Notes: generated by a model from the letters alone, not told the origin. 42,391 nt of DNA from Oscillospiraceae bacterium (GCA_017540225.1 JAFYBM010000089.1:1-42391); one strand, 5' to 3'. Shown: positions 15,831 through 24,346, counted from the first letter of the stretch. Numbers and translations: made by a program.

Positions 15831-16475
15831 TCAGATTTCAAAATAGCGCTGAATATCCTTCATGCTGCCGATCAGCAGCACTGCTTCGCCCTCATGCAGG
15901 ATCATATCCGGCATCGGAACGACAAGCTGTTCCGGCGTGCGGAGCGCAATGATATTCAGATGATGCTTTTTGCGGATGTCAAGCCCTGCAATGGTTTTGT
16001 TATCCCAAGCCTTCGGCACCCGCACCTCATAAATATACACATTCCGGTCAAGCTGAAAAGCATCCAGAATATCGTCCGAGGCCTCTTTCGTTGCAAGGCG
16101 GATTGCCGTCTGTTTTTCCGGATAAACCGTTTCATCGGCGCCGTTGCGCAGCAGAAATTTTTCCTGCACGTCATTCTGCGCACGCGAAATGATCTTCCGG
16201 CCGCCGAGTTCCTTCAGCAGCGCCGTTGTTTCCAGAGAATTCTGGAAGTTCCCGCTGATCGTCACGATACAGACATCATAATCCGGAATGCCGAGTGAGC
16301 GCATAAATTCCGCATTGGTGCTGTCACCGATCTGCGCATTTGTCACATACGGCAGAATCGCATTGATGCGATCCTCATCGCGGTCGATAGCCATGACCTC
16401 TGAATGCAGCTTGGCCATACGCTTTGCAATATGTGTGCCAAACTGACCGGCACCGATGATTAAAACAGATTTCAT
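15831..16475 (-). CDS. ktrA: Potassium uptake regulatory subunit KtrA (TrkA family)
   Basis: 214 residues from ATG 16475 (AAGGGAGAATC upstream). A Rossmann RCK_N domain begins MKSVLIIGAGQFGTHIAKRM with the GxGxxG nucleotide loop at 8-13 and the acidic ribose-binding residue in VMAIDRDEDR; the RCK_C domain (about 135-214) has GLDIRKKHHLNIIALRTPEQ and ends in IGSMKDIQRYFE. It forms the cytosolic octameric ring that gates KtrB in response to ATP/ADP; RCK_C domains of this family often bind c-di-AMP. Located 22 bases downstream of ktrB in the same operon. Confidence 0.9.
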   Translation of the reverse strand: MKSVLIIGAGQFGTHIAKRMAKLHSEVMAIDRDEDRINAILPYVTNAQIGDSTNAEFMRSLGIPDYDVCIVTISGNFQNSLETTALLKELGGRKIISRAQNDVQEKFLLRNGADETVYPEKQTAIRLATKEASDDILDAFQLDRNVYIYEVRVPKAWDNKTIAGLDIRKKHHLNIIALRTPEQLVVPMPDMILHEGEAVLLIGSMKDIQRYFEI

Positions 16476-16497
16476 AGATAGATTCTCCCTTTTGCGA

Positions 16498-17838
16498 TTA
16501 ACCCACGGTTATTTTTTCCTGCGGCTTCTTGGCAGCCTCAGTACCCGTTGAAAATGCCGCATAGATCAGCGTCAGACCGCCGACTCTGCCTGCATACATC
16601 AGGAACATCAGAATGATATGCGACGGCAGCGATAGAGCAGTTGTGATGCCGAGCGTCACACCGGCCGTTCCAAGCGCTGAGCCGGTTTCAAAGAGACAGG
16701 CTGTCAGCGGCAGAGATTCGATCACACAGACTGCGATTCCGGTCGTCAGGAACAGGGAAAGATACATGAACAGAATGGCACCGGCAGTACGGACTGTATC
16801 TGCCGGAATCCGCCGGCTGAAGCATTCGACATCGTTCTTTTTCCGGTATACACTCAGCGCAGCCAGAAACAGCACGGCGATTGTTGTGGTTTTCATACCG
16901 CCTGCTGTGGAGCCGGAGCATCCGCCGATCAGCATGAGGATCGTCATGACCATCGCGCCGGATTCATGCATCTTTGACATATCCGCCGTATTGAAGCCTG
17001 CGGTTCTCGCCGTAATGGACTGAAAGAACGAATAGAGAATGCGCTCCTTCACCGGCTCCGAACCGTATTCGGTGAAGAAAAAGAAGATTGCCGGAACCAG
17101 AATCAGAATACCGGATGTGACAAGCACAACCTTCGTTTGCAGACGGTATTTCTTGAAATGATGCCGGTGAATCACAAAATCATCCCATGTCAGGAAGCCG
17201 ATGCCGCCAGTTACAATCAGCAGCATCATGATGACATTGACATAAATATTGCCGCCGTAGGTTGTCAGCGAGGAGAAAGGTTCCCGCACACCCATCAGGT
17301 CAAAGCCTGCATTACAGAAAGCCGAGACCGAATGGAACAGCGCATACCAGATGCCTCTGAGCGGACCGAAATCGCGGCAGAATACCGGATAGAGCAGCAC
17401 GGCACCGGTCAGCTCAATGGCAGCCGTCATTTTGAGGATGAATTTTGTCAGGTGCAGGATACCGCCGACCTGCGGCGCCGAGATGGAATCCTGCATCATG
17501 CCGCGAAACGCAAGCCCGATCTTTTTACCCGAAAGCCTTGCGATGATCAGGCCGATCGTGATGACGCCCATACCGCCGATCTGGATCAGAATCAGAATCA
17601 CCGCCTGCCCGAACAGTGACCAGTGTGTTGCCGTATCGCGCACAATCAGACCTGTCACGCAGGAAGCCGAGATCGCCGTGAACAGTGCATCTGCAAACGG
17701 CGTGACCGTCCGGCTCTGCGATGAGACGGGCAGCATCAGCAGCAGCGCACCGCCGAGCACCAGTCCCAGAAAGCCCAGACTGATGATACGGGCAGAATTC
17801 CGGCCGTGAATGCCGGATTTTGTCTTTCTTTTTTTCAT
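16498..17838 (-). CDS. ktrB: Potassium uptake transmembrane subunit KtrB (TrkH family)
   Basis: 446 residues, start ATG 17838 with GGAGATACAAT. A basic N-terminus (MKKRKTKSGIHGRNSARIIS) precedes about ten hydrophobic segments forming the four M1-P-M2 repeats. Selectivity-filter glycines are visible in SASCVTGLIVRDTATHW, SVSAFCNAGFDLMGV, TARTAGFNTADMS and TGSALGTAGVTLGI, and the gating loop region GGCSGSTAGGMKTTT is present. It imports K+ (or Na+-coupled K+) and pairs with KtrA directly downstream. All four pore loops are intact. Confidence 0.94.
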   Translation of the reverse strand: MKKRKTKSGIHGRNSARIISLGFLGLVLGGALLLMLPVSSQSRTVTPFADALFTAISASCVTGLIVRDTATHWSLFGQAVILILIQIGGMGVITIGLIIARLSGKKIGLAFRGMMQDSISAPQVGGILHLTKFILKMTAAIELTGAVLLYPVFCRDFGPLRGIWYALFHSVSAFCNAGFDLMGVREPFSSLTTYGGNIYVNVIMMLLIVTGGIGFLTWDDFVIHRHHFKKYRLQTKVVLVTSGILILVPAIFFFFTEYGSEPVKERILYSFFQSITARTAGFNTADMSKMHESGAMVMTILMLIGGCSGSTAGGMKTTTIAVLFLAALSVYRKKNDVECFSRRIPADTVRTAGAILFMYLSLFLTTGIAVCVIESLPLTACLFETGSALGTAGVTLGITTALSLPSHIILMFLMYAGRVGGLTLIYAAFSTGTEAAKKPQEKITVG

Positions 17839-17866
17839 ATTGTATCTCCGCGATGAACCATGTTCT

Positions 17867-17915
17867 CCCGCAGCATAAGAAAGAGGCCGGTTTCAAGCCG
17901 GCCGCTTCCTGCGGG
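17867..17915 (-). promoter_or_regulatory. Structured leader of ktrBA
   Basis: Read on the minus strand, CCCGCAG (17915-17909) pairs with CTGCGGG (17873-17867), and inside it GGCCGG (17903-17898) pairs with CCGGCC (17890-17885); further pairing of GAAG with CTTTC is possible. A 13-codon frame MLRENMVHRGDTI begins in the 3' part and stops on the ATGA that starts ktrB. The element could be an RNA switch or mRNA stabiliser. It lacks the ydaO/c-di-AMP consensus, so no class is assigned. Confidence 0.5.
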
Positions 17916-17940
17916 ATACCAGTTGTATGTTACGTTACAC

Positions 17941-17969
17941 AGTATATCACAATTACCGTAAAATGTCAA
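17941..17969 (-). promoter_or_regulatory. Promoter of ktrBA
   Basis: Minus strand TTGACA (17969-17964), 17-base spacer, TATACT (17946-17941). The transcript would begin near 17934, giving a leader of about 95 bases that includes the hairpin at 17867-17915. Confidence 0.87.
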
Positions 17970-17989
17970 TACAGCAGCGCTTTTTAACA

Positions 17990-18028
17990 AGCTGAGGGAG
18001 GAAAGCAAGCGTTTCCTCCCCGAGCTTT
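17990..18028 (-). terminator. Hairpin downstream of the FkbM gene
   Basis: On the minus strand AAGCTCGGGGAGGAAA and TTTCCTCCCTCAGCTT pair around a seven-base loop right after the FkbM stop. The following GTTAAAAAGC lacks a T run, so termination may be inefficient. It separates the operon from the ktr promoter. Confidence 0.6.
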
Positions 18029-18030
18029 GA

Positions 18031-19122
18031 TTATTCCGCATACTGCGTATTGCCGTTGTCCTCACAGACCGCGTAAAGATTCGTTTCCCATGCGGGAATA
18101 TACGGCAGATGCCGGATGAACAGCCGGTAGCGCGGATTGATGCGCTTGACCAGCAGCGGCAGCTCAAAAATATCCTCGTTGCGGTGATAAAGCGAGATCA
18201 TCAGCTTCGGCGCATAGCGTGCAATTGAACGGCTGGCGCCCCAGAGTGCCTCACGCTCCGCACCCTCAACATCCATTTTCAGCAGCGTGACAGGATTGCC
18301 CGCCAGCAGATTATCAACAGCCCGCGCCGGTGTCATAACGCCGTCTGCCGCAATTGCAGACTGTCTGCCGGCCTTCGCACCGAACGGCAGCTCTGTATCC
18401 ACACACCATGCTGTACACTGATAGCACTGTACGGAAGGCGTATCTCCGACAAATTTGACCAGCTTCTTATAGTTCTTCCGGTCAGGCTCCACAGCGATGA
18501 TGCGGTGATATTTGCCGCGTGTATATTCCAGCATTTCGCGGATGGTATCGCCGTTATAGGCACCGAGATCGACATAAATCTCATGGTTTGTCGGCTGGAG
18601 CACGCGGTTCCAGATTTCGTCCTTGCTGTCAACCTGATCAATCAGGTAATCCGGATTGCCGCTGATCTTGAAATTGATGATATTCGCATAGATCTGACGG
18701 GAGCGCTCATCTGCAAGCGACTGGTACACAGCGCGGATTTCCTCCTCGTGCTCCGTGCAGTATTCCGGCGTGAACAGTCCTCCGCCGACAACCGGCACAT
18801 CCGGCACATAGAGCTGATACTTTTCGCTCAGCGTCCGGATCCGGTCGATCATTGCCGGAGAACAGACCGCAAATGCCAGCACAACCACAAAATCATCAAG
18901 CTCTGCTTCCAGCTCGGAGAGCTTCCGCACCGGATAACCGGCAAAATCATGGCCGCGCACAAACTCCTCGCTTGCAAAAATGCCGGCAACCGAAATCTGA
19001 TAGGAACGCATTGCAGCAAGAATCCGCACGGCGCCGTCACCCATGCCGTAAAGATAAATCGGGCGTTTTTCGGCTTTCAGCTTTTCCCAGACAGACTGTT
19101 TTTCTGTAACAAATTGGAGCAT
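18031..19122 (-). CDS. FkbM family methyltransferase
   Basis: 363 residues from ATG 19122. The C-terminal half (about 180-345) has the FkbM-type Rossmann methyltransferase signature: IYVDLGAYNGDTIREML (SAM-binding motif I), IIAVEPDRKNYKKLVKF (acidic ribose-binding motif II), a Cys-rich strand, and VTLLKMDVEGAEREALWGA, which is highly typical. The N-terminal half (PIYLYGMGDGAVRILAAMRS; GIFASEEFVRGHDFAGYPVR) resembles the nucleotide-binding domain found in front of FkbM in sugar-modifying enzymes. Likely substrate is a sugar hydroxyl of a glycan or lipid, not known. It follows the PH-domain gene by 25 bases as the last gene of the GH31 operon. Confidence 0.83.
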   Translation of the reverse strand: MLQFVTEKQSVWEKLKAEKRPIYLYGMGDGAVRILAAMRSYQISVAGIFASEEFVRGHDFAGYPVRKLSELEAELDDFVVVLAFAVCSPAMIDRIRTLSEKYQLYVPDVPVVGGGLFTPEYCTEHEEEIRAVYQSLADERSRQIYANIINFKISGNPDYLIDQVDSKDEIWNRVLQPTNHEIYVDLGAYNGDTIREMLEYTRGKYHRIIAVEPDRKNYKKLVKFVGDTPSVQCYQCTAWCVDTELPFGAKAGRQSAIAADGVMTPARAVDNLLAGNPVTLLKMDVEGAEREALWGASRSIARYAPKLMISLYHRNEDIFELPLLVKRINPRYRLFIRHLPYIPAWETNLYAVCEDNGNTQYAE

Positions 19123-19147
19123 TCTCAGTCAATTCCCTTCATGATTA

Positions 19148-19594
19148 TCATTCATCATCGCTATCGTCACAGCCGTCCGCAGTATCGAAATGCGGATCGT
19201 GATGATGATGTCCGCCGGCCATGCCTCCTGTAATCGCATAGAGATCGCGGCCTCTGGTATTATAGCGGTCACGCTCTGCGTCGATCTGCTTGTCTATTTT
19301 TGCAAGCACCTCACGCGGATGCTTGACACAGCGGATTTCCTTTTCCGGCGTATCCGTATCGCGCACATAGAGAATGATCGTTCCGCAGCCGACCAGCCGC
19401 TGGAAAAACGGCAGCTTGAGCTTTTTGTCTGTGACCTTGTAGAGGTCAAGTTCATCCTCGTCAATGCTCAGGAAGCCGACACTGGTGATGAATTTCGTTT
19501 TGGTGAGATGATATTTCGTAAATGTCCACGGCAGGCCGAAAATGGTGCGTTTCCGGTCTTCCCAGATGAATTCGGTTTCAGATTTCTTGCTCAT
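19148..19594 (-). CDS. Bacterial PH-domain protein with a His/acidic tail
   Basis: 148 residues from ATG 19594 (GAACGGAGGAACAGCA upstream). The region FGLPWTFTKYHLTKTKFITS, VGFLSIDEDELDLYKVTDKK, VGCGTIILYVRDTD and IRCVKHPREVLAKID is the bacterial Pleckstrin-homology (bPH_2, YdbT-like) pattern: seven strands and one terminal helix. The last about 25 residues (AGGHHHHDPHFDTADGCDDS) are His- and Asp-rich and could bind metal. No membrane segment is visible, so it is probably cytosolic. It lies 37 bases after the GH31 gene and 25 before the FkbM gene. Its cellular role is unknown. Confidence 0.78.
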   Translation of the reverse strand: MSKKSETEFIWEDRKRTIFGLPWTFTKYHLTKTKFITSVGFLSIDEDELDLYKVTDKKLKLPFFQRLVGCGTIILYVRDTDTPEKEIRCVKHPREVLAKIDKQIDAERDRYNTRGRDLYAITGGMAGGHHHHDPHFDTADGCDDSDDE

Positions 19595-19631
19595 TGCTGT
19601 TCCTCCGTTCTGAAAATCAATGATATGTATT

Positions 19632-22001
19632 TCAAAGGCTGATGACAGTGATTCCGTCCGCCTTTGCCTGAACACTGCGGTTTGTGCCCGCAATGCTGAT
19701 GGTGAATTTCCGTTCGCCCGCAGGATATGTGACCGTAATGCGGTTGCCCTCGCGCTTTGCCGTGATCGTCAGGTCCAGTCCGCCCTCTGCCCTGTAGATC
19801 TCACAGGAGGCGGTCTGACCGTCTGCAAGCCCGCAGATCAGCACCTCCGCATTCTGAAGATAATCATAGCAGACATCATCTTTGAAATCGCCGCGTACAA
19901 TGATCGAATTCGGTCTGACATAAACCGGCATTTCAAGATAACCGCACTTGCGCCGGAACCATTTTCCGCCGGCAGTCAGCGGTGCATCGGTTTTGCCGAG
20001 CAGATCAAACCATTCGCCCTCCGGCAGATAGAATTCCGCGATGCCGCTTTCGTCAAAGACCGGCGCACAGAGCAGGCTTTCACCGAGCATATACTGCCGG
20101 TCAAGCGTCAGACACGCGGGATCATCCGCGAAATCAATGAACATCGCACGCATCATCGGGATGCCGGTCTGATGCGTTTTGTTGGCCTGGTCCCAGAGAT
20201 AAGGCATCAGCTGTCCTTTAAGATTCGTAAAATACCGCAGAACGGCGCAGGCGTTCTCCGGATTCTCCGGCGTATCCTCCTCATATGCCCACGGCACACG
20301 GTAGGAGGTTGAGCCGTGCAGACGGCTGTGTGTACTCATCAGGCCGAATGCGACCCAGCGTTTATATACATCTGCCGAAGCAGTCTGCTCAAAGCCGCCG
20401 ATGTCATGGCTGAAAAAGCCGAAGCCGGATGCGCAGAGCGACAGTCCGCCGCGCAGCGTCTCTGCCATTGCGGAATATTCCGCGGCACAGTCGCCGCCCC
20501 AGTGAACAGGGAATTTCTGTCCGCCGGCAGTCGCACTTCTCGCAAAGAGCACGGCATGATCCCTGCCCTTGCAGCCCTCCAATGCCTCAAATACGACCTT
20601 ATTATACAGATAAGTGTAGTAATTATGCATTGCAGCCGGATCGGAGCCGTCATAATACACTACATCAGTCGGGATACGCTCACCGAAGTCGGTCTTGATC
20701 GCATCGACACCCTCTGCGCAGAGCTTTCGGATGCCGTCACCGAACCATTTGCAGGCATCGGGATTGGTAAAATCCACAATCGCCATTCCCGGCTGCCACA
20801 TATCCGTCTGGAACACGCCGCCGTCCTTTGTATGCAGGAAATAGCCTTTCTCCATGCCCTCGTCAAAGAGTGCGGATTCCTGCGCGATATAGGGGTTGAT
20901 CCAGACGCAGATGCCGATGTTGTACTCCTTTTTGAGGCGGGAGAGCATTCCTTTCGGATCCGGGAACATCTCCTTATCCCATTCAAAGCTCGTCCATGTA
21001 AACGCCTTCATCCAGAAGCAGTCGAAATGGAACATTTGCAGCGGAATGCTGCGCTCCTTCATGCCGGAAAGAAAACCGCTGACGGTTTTTTCATCGTAAT
21101 TTGTTGTAAACGAAGTCGAAAGCCACAAACCGAGCGATTTTGCCGGTGTCAGCGCAGGCTTTCCTGTCAGATCGGTGTAATTTCTGAGCACATCGGCGCA
21201 GTTTTTGCCGCCGATAATGAAATATTCCAGCGACTCTCCCGGCACCGTCATGCTGACCTTGGAAACGGTATCCGACGCGACCTCATAGCTGACATAGCCG
21301 GTCTGGTTCGTGAACACACCGTAGCCGCGGGAGCTGAGATAAAACGGCACATTCTTATAGCTCTGATCGGAGCAGGTGCCGCCGTCGGCATTCCAGATTT
21401 CAACGGTCTGGCCGTTCTTGACAAAGGGCGTGAATTTTTCACCGAAGCCGTAGATATATTCCCCGACCGAAAGTGTCAGCTGTTCACGCATATAGGCTCT
21501 GTGCGGATCGGCAGGCACGCTCCAGAATGTTTCATCCATTGCATTGCGCTGCCGGTTTTCGGCAAGATAAGCATTCTCCTGAATATAGGATGTCGCACGC
21601 CAGCCGCCGCCTGTCAGCAGCCGGCCGTCATAGGTGTATTTCACATCCCAGCTCTGCCCCTTTGCAACGGTCACGGCCGTTTTGCCGGAGGTCAGTGTCA
21701 CGCTGTCATCCTGTACGGTGATGACCGGCCGGAACGCTGCATCTTCATTCAGCTCAAATTTCGGCGCACGGTCGGCAGCGCCCTTATGATGGACGATATG
21801 CACCTTGATCGTATCCTCTTTCGTCGATGTATAAACGATCTCCAGCGCCACACCGCCGAGCGTCATGCCGCGGTTATAGATGGTCTGCGATGTTGCAAAG
21901 ACACGCACGCTGTTTTCTGTAATCTGAATATCATAAGGCTGCACCGCGTAATCTACGGTATAGCCGCGACGGTTTAGCCAGAAGCCGTCAGCAAATTTCA
22001 T
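19632..22001 (-). CDS. yicI: GH31 alpha-xylosidase / alpha-glucosidase (YicI-like)
   Basis: 789 residues from ATG 22001 (AGGAGGTTACCC). The sequence starts MKFADGFWLNRRGYTVDYAV, typical of YicI alpha-xylosidases. The catalytic barrel contains the nucleophile Asp in AIKTDFGERIP (about residue 438) and the acid/base Asp in HWGGDCAAEYSAM (about 504), with FHFDCFWMKAFTWTSFEWDK before them; the N-terminal beta domain shows YGFGEKFTPFVKNGQ. No signal peptide is seen, so it acts in the cytoplasm on imported isoprimeverose or xyloglucan-derived oligosaccharides. That fits the cellulolytic context. Substrate is inferred from family. First gene of an operon with the PH-domain and FkbM genes. Confidence 0.93.
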   Translation of the reverse strand: MKFADGFWLNRRGYTVDYAVQPYDIQITENSVRVFATSQTIYNRGMTLGGVALEIVYTSTKEDTIKVHIVHHKGAADRAPKFELNEDAAFRPVITVQDDSVTLTSGKTAVTVAKGQSWDVKYTYDGRLLTGGGWRATSYIQENAYLAENRQRNAMDETFWSVPADPHRAYMREQLTLSVGEYIYGFGEKFTPFVKNGQTVEIWNADGGTCSDQSYKNVPFYLSSRGYGVFTNQTGYVSYEVASDTVSKVSMTVPGESLEYFIIGGKNCADVLRNYTDLTGKPALTPAKSLGLWLSTSFTTNYDEKTVSGFLSGMKERSIPLQMFHFDCFWMKAFTWTSFEWDKEMFPDPKGMLSRLKKEYNIGICVWINPYIAQESALFDEGMEKGYFLHTKDGGVFQTDMWQPGMAIVDFTNPDACKWFGDGIRKLCAEGVDAIKTDFGERIPTDVVYYDGSDPAAMHNYYTYLYNKVVFEALEGCKGRDHAVLFARSATAGGQKFPVHWGGDCAAEYSAMAETLRGGLSLCASGFGFFSHDIGGFEQTASADVYKRWVAFGLMSTHSRLHGSTSYRVPWAYEEDTPENPENACAVLRYFTNLKGQLMPYLWDQANKTHQTGIPMMRAMFIDFADDPACLTLDRQYMLGESLLCAPVFDESGIAEFYLPEGEWFDLLGKTDAPLTAGGKWFRRKCGYLEMPVYVRPNSIIVRGDFKDDVCYDYLQNAEVLICGLADGQTASCEIYRAEGGLDLTITAKREGNRITVTYPAGERKFTISIAGTNRSVQAKADGITVISL

Positions 22002-22047
22002 GGGTAACCTCCTGCGCAGCGGGGCTGCTCTATATTTCTACTCCTAT

Positions 22048-22076
22048 ATCATACCATAAAAATGCGTGAAAGTCAA
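22048..22076 (-). promoter_or_regulatory. Promoter of the GH31 operon
   Basis: Minus strand TTGACT (22076-22071), 17-base spacer, TATGAT (22053-22048), about 47 bases before the start codon. Confidence 0.83.
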
Positions 22077-22091
22077 TCATGATTACGCAAA

Positions 22092-22113
22092 AAAAGGAGC
22101 GCAAAGCGCTCCT
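22092..22113 (-). terminator. Terminator of the SleB-type hydrolase gene
   Basis: Minus strand GGAGCGC-TTT-GCGCTCC with seven Ts after it, just downstream of the hydrolase stop at 22121. The plus-strand reading also has four Ts, so it may act in both directions. Confidence 0.9.
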
Positions 22114-22120
22114 TTTCAAA

Positions 22121-23011
22121 TCAGTATGATGTCCGGAAATAGCTGCGGTAGCCGTCGCCGGAGAAAAACAGATAGCCGTGATTGAACTGCTCCGGATGCG
22201 TCAAATACAAATCAACAGCATCACGGACATCCTGCGTCACATAGCTTGACATTGTTTCCATCAGAATCAGATGCTCAATTCCGGCAAACTGTCCCGGCTG
22301 CATCAGCACATCGTAGACTGTATTCGGGAACAGCGGCGATGCCACACGGTTCATGATGCATTCTGCAATCAGAGCTTTTTCAGCGGTCGGAACCCAGTCT
22401 GCACCGTACTCGTGTCCCACAACATTGCAGAGCATGATGTACTCACGGTCGGTCACGCTGATCGCATAATTCTTGCCGGCAGTCTCCTCTGCGGGCTGTT
22501 CAACCGGCTCCGGCTCGGTATAAACCGGAACGGCCTGCGGTTCGGTCACGGTTGTCCGGACAGTCGTTGCAGGTGCTGCCGGTGCTTCCGTCACATTCTG
22601 GCGCGGCGCGGTTGAAACAGGCTGAAGCCGAACCGGTGCAGCAGTTGTTGCTGCCGGCTGCACGGTTTCAGACTGCAATACAGTCGTCTGTGTATACGTT
22701 TCAGAAGTCAAATCTGTTTCCGTCGCGGTTGCAGAAGTCGCGGATGTTACAGCGGCGGTTGTAACTGATGTTGTTGTTTTTGCGGCAACTGTTTTTGATG
22801 AACGGGGAATTGCTGTCGTCGCAGCAGTCACTGCGGCAGCGGTTGTCTCGATCGAAGCTGTGGTAACAGCGGACTCTTCTGTCAGCTCCAGAAGCATTGC
22901 ACTTCTGTCTGCATACTCAACCGACACATCATTGCCCTGATAGGCAATGCCCCCTGTTAGGCCGGCGCCGAGCAGGCAGAGAAAAGCTGCTGCGACCTTC
23001 ACTTTTCTCAT
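22121..23011 (-). CDS. Secreted SleB-type cell wall hydrolase with Thr-rich linker
   Basis: 296 residues from ATG 23011, preceded by AAGGATGAGTTG. MRKVKVAAAFLCLLGAGLTG is a signal peptide. Residues about 50-175 are a low-complexity Thr/Ala/Val/Pro linker (runs such as TTAAVTSATSATATET), as in secreted rumen bacterial enzymes. The C-terminal domain (about 180-296) has DREYIMLCNVVGHEYGADWV and KALIAECIMNRVASPLFPNT, then YDVLMQPGQFAG, the SleB/CwlJ hydrolase_2 signature with the catalytic Glu in GHEY. It would cut the glycan strands of peptidoglycan outside the cell. In spore formers this family degrades cortex; here, with a linker and no spore genes nearby, growth-related remodelling is equally likely. 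Confidence 0.82.
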   Translation of the reverse strand: MRKVKVAAAFLCLLGAGLTGGIAYQGNDVSVEYADRSAMLLELTEESAVTTASIETTAAAVTAATTAIPRSSKTVAAKTTTSVTTAAVTSATSATATETDLTSETYTQTTVLQSETVQPAATTAAPVRLQPVSTAPRQNVTEAPAAPATTVRTTVTEPQAVPVYTEPEPVEQPAEETAGKNYAISVTDREYIMLCNVVGHEYGADWVPTAEKALIAECIMNRVASPLFPNTVYDVLMQPGQFAGIEHLILMETMSSYVTQDVRDAVDLYLTHPEQFNHGYLFFSGDGYRSYFRTSY

Positions 23012-23078
23012 CAACTCATCCTTTCCTTAAAAATGTTTTCTCCATACAATCTTCTTATGATTCTTTTTTCCTAATATT

Positions 23079-23107
23079 ATCATACCATATTCTCTCAAAC
23101 ATTACAA
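23079..23107 (-). promoter_or_regulatory. Promoter of the SleB-type hydrolase gene
   Basis: Minus strand TTGTAA (23107-23102), 17-base spacer, TATGAT (23084-23079). The 309-base divergent region (23012-23320) otherwise holds only the plus-strand promoter of the acetyltransferase and A+T-rich sequence in which I see nothing else. Confidence 0.7.
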
Positions 23108-23257
23108 TATGATTACAGCATTTTCCATTTTGTAATCAAAAACTAACCAAGTCTTCAGAAATATAATCGTTTAATATGCACAAACTGCGATGTTACAGTC
23201 CGGAATATCCTGCAAGTATATGACAATGCGGATATTTTTTCAGGATTCCTGTTTTTC

Positions 23258-23286
23258 TTGACATTTTAACCGATTCATATTATAAT
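23258..23286 (+). promoter_or_regulatory. Promoter of epsC/cysE
   Basis: TTGACA (23258-23263), 17-base spacer, TATAAT (23281-23286): perfect consensus. The leader is only about 28 bases, with no T-box or other sulfur-responsive RNA visible. Confidence 0.92.
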
Positions 23287-23320
23287 AATAGGTAATAGAA
23301 AAGCCAAAAGGAGAGTGCAT

Positions 23321-24280
23321 ATGCATCAGTTCAATGAAACCATCGGCGGTCTGGTCGATACGCTGCTTGCCGATTACAACCGCGCTGAAAACCGAACCAT
23401 TGACGCCGTGACGGCATTCGATCAGCCGAATAAGGATATTGTCATTGATATTCTGCAAAAGCTGCGTAAAATCATTTTTCCGGGCTATTTTCATGCGAAG
23501 GCGTACCGTGTCTACACCCTGCGCAATCAGACGACCATGCTGCTGGAGGACATCATATATAATCTCATCCGGCAGATCACGATTGTTCTGGAGTATATTC
23601 CGGAGCTGAAGGAAGCCGGTCACGACGCAATGGCTGCACGCGCAGAGGAGATCACGCTTGCATTTATTGCAAAGATTCCGGAGATCCGCAGCTTTGTGGA
23701 AATGGATGTGCAGGCGGCATTTGACGGAGACCCCGCTGCATTCAACAAGGATGAGATCATTTACTCCTATCCGGGGCTGTTTGCAATTCTTGTCAGCAGA
23801 ATCGCGCATCAGCTTCATATCCTCGGCGTGCCGGTCATCCCGCGCATTATGACAGAATATGCGCACAGTATGACAGGAATCGACATTCATCCCGGAGCCA
23901 CACTCGGCCGGTATTTCTTCATTGACCACGGCACCGGCATCGTTATCGGTGAAACGACCGAGATCGGTGACAATGTTAAGGTGTATCAGGGTGTGACGCT
24001 CGGCGCGCTTTCCACACGCGGCGGTCAGTCTCTGAAATCAAAAAAGCGCCATCCGACCATCTGCGACAATGTCACGATCTATTCCGGTGCATCCATTCTC
24101 GGCGGCGATACCGTGATCGGAAAGGGCGCTGTCATCGGCGCAAATGCGTTTATTACACGTTCGATTCCGGAGGGCGCCAAGGTCAGTATCAAGAATCAGG
24201 AGCTGCGCTATCATTACAGCGGCACAAAGCAAAGCACCGAAAATCTGGATTCTGATGACAGCTGGTTCTACATTATCTGA
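23321..24280 (+). CDS. epsC: Serine O-acetyltransferase (EpsC type)
   Basis: 319 residues from ATG 23321 (AAGGAGAGTGCAT); a GTG six bases earlier is in frame but badly spaced. The N-terminal helical domain (to about 190) is followed by a left-handed beta-helix with hexapeptide repeats: IDIHPGATLGRYFFIDHGTG, VIGETTEIGDNVKVYQGVTL, ICDNVTIYSGASILGGDTVI. His residues in the DIHPGA and DHGTG motifs are catalytic. The enzyme makes O-acetylserine, the carbon backbone of cysteine. The long N-terminal region is the EpsC/SatA form common in Clostridia and Bacteroidetes rather than the short CysE. It stands alone but close to the suf operon, which consumes cysteine sulfur. Confidence 0.92.
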   Translation: MHQFNETIGGLVDTLLADYNRAENRTIDAVTAFDQPNKDIVIDILQKLRKIIFPGYFHAKAYRVYTLRNQTTMLLEDIIYNLIRQITIVLEYIPELKEAGHDAMAARAEEITLAFIAKIPEIRSFVEMDVQAAFDGDPAAFNKDEIIYSYPGLFAILVSRIAHQLHILGVPVIPRIMTEYAHSMTGIDIHPGATLGRYFFIDHGTGIVIGETTEIGDNVKVYQGVTLGALSTRGGQSLKSKKRHPTICDNVTIYSGASILGGDTVIGKGAVIGANAFITRSIPEGAKVSIKNQELRYHYSGTKQSTENLDSDDSWFYII

Positions 24281-24290
24281 ATAAAAAATC

Positions 24291-24330
24291 AACCCGAAGG
24301 CAGCAAACAAAACTGCTTTCGGGTTGTTTT
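24291..24330 (+). terminator. Terminator of epsC
   Basis: AACCCGAAGGCAG, a nine-base loop and CTGCTTTCGGGTT followed by GTTTT; ten bases after the stop codon. The minus-strand reading ends in a GATTTTTTAT tract, so it can also stop the convergent flavodoxin transcript. Confidence 0.9.
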
Positions 24331-24346
24331 ATGGAAAGAATTACCG

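Noticed and set aside
17867..17934. ydaO-type c-di-AMP riboswitch before ktrB
   Set aside because: Too short and without the conserved GGGG/GAACC and CCGUC-type segments; only nested stems are visible.
20316..21977. 553-codon plus-strand frame opposite the GH31 gene
   Set aside because: Antisense shadow of a well-supported enzyme gene; no family features.
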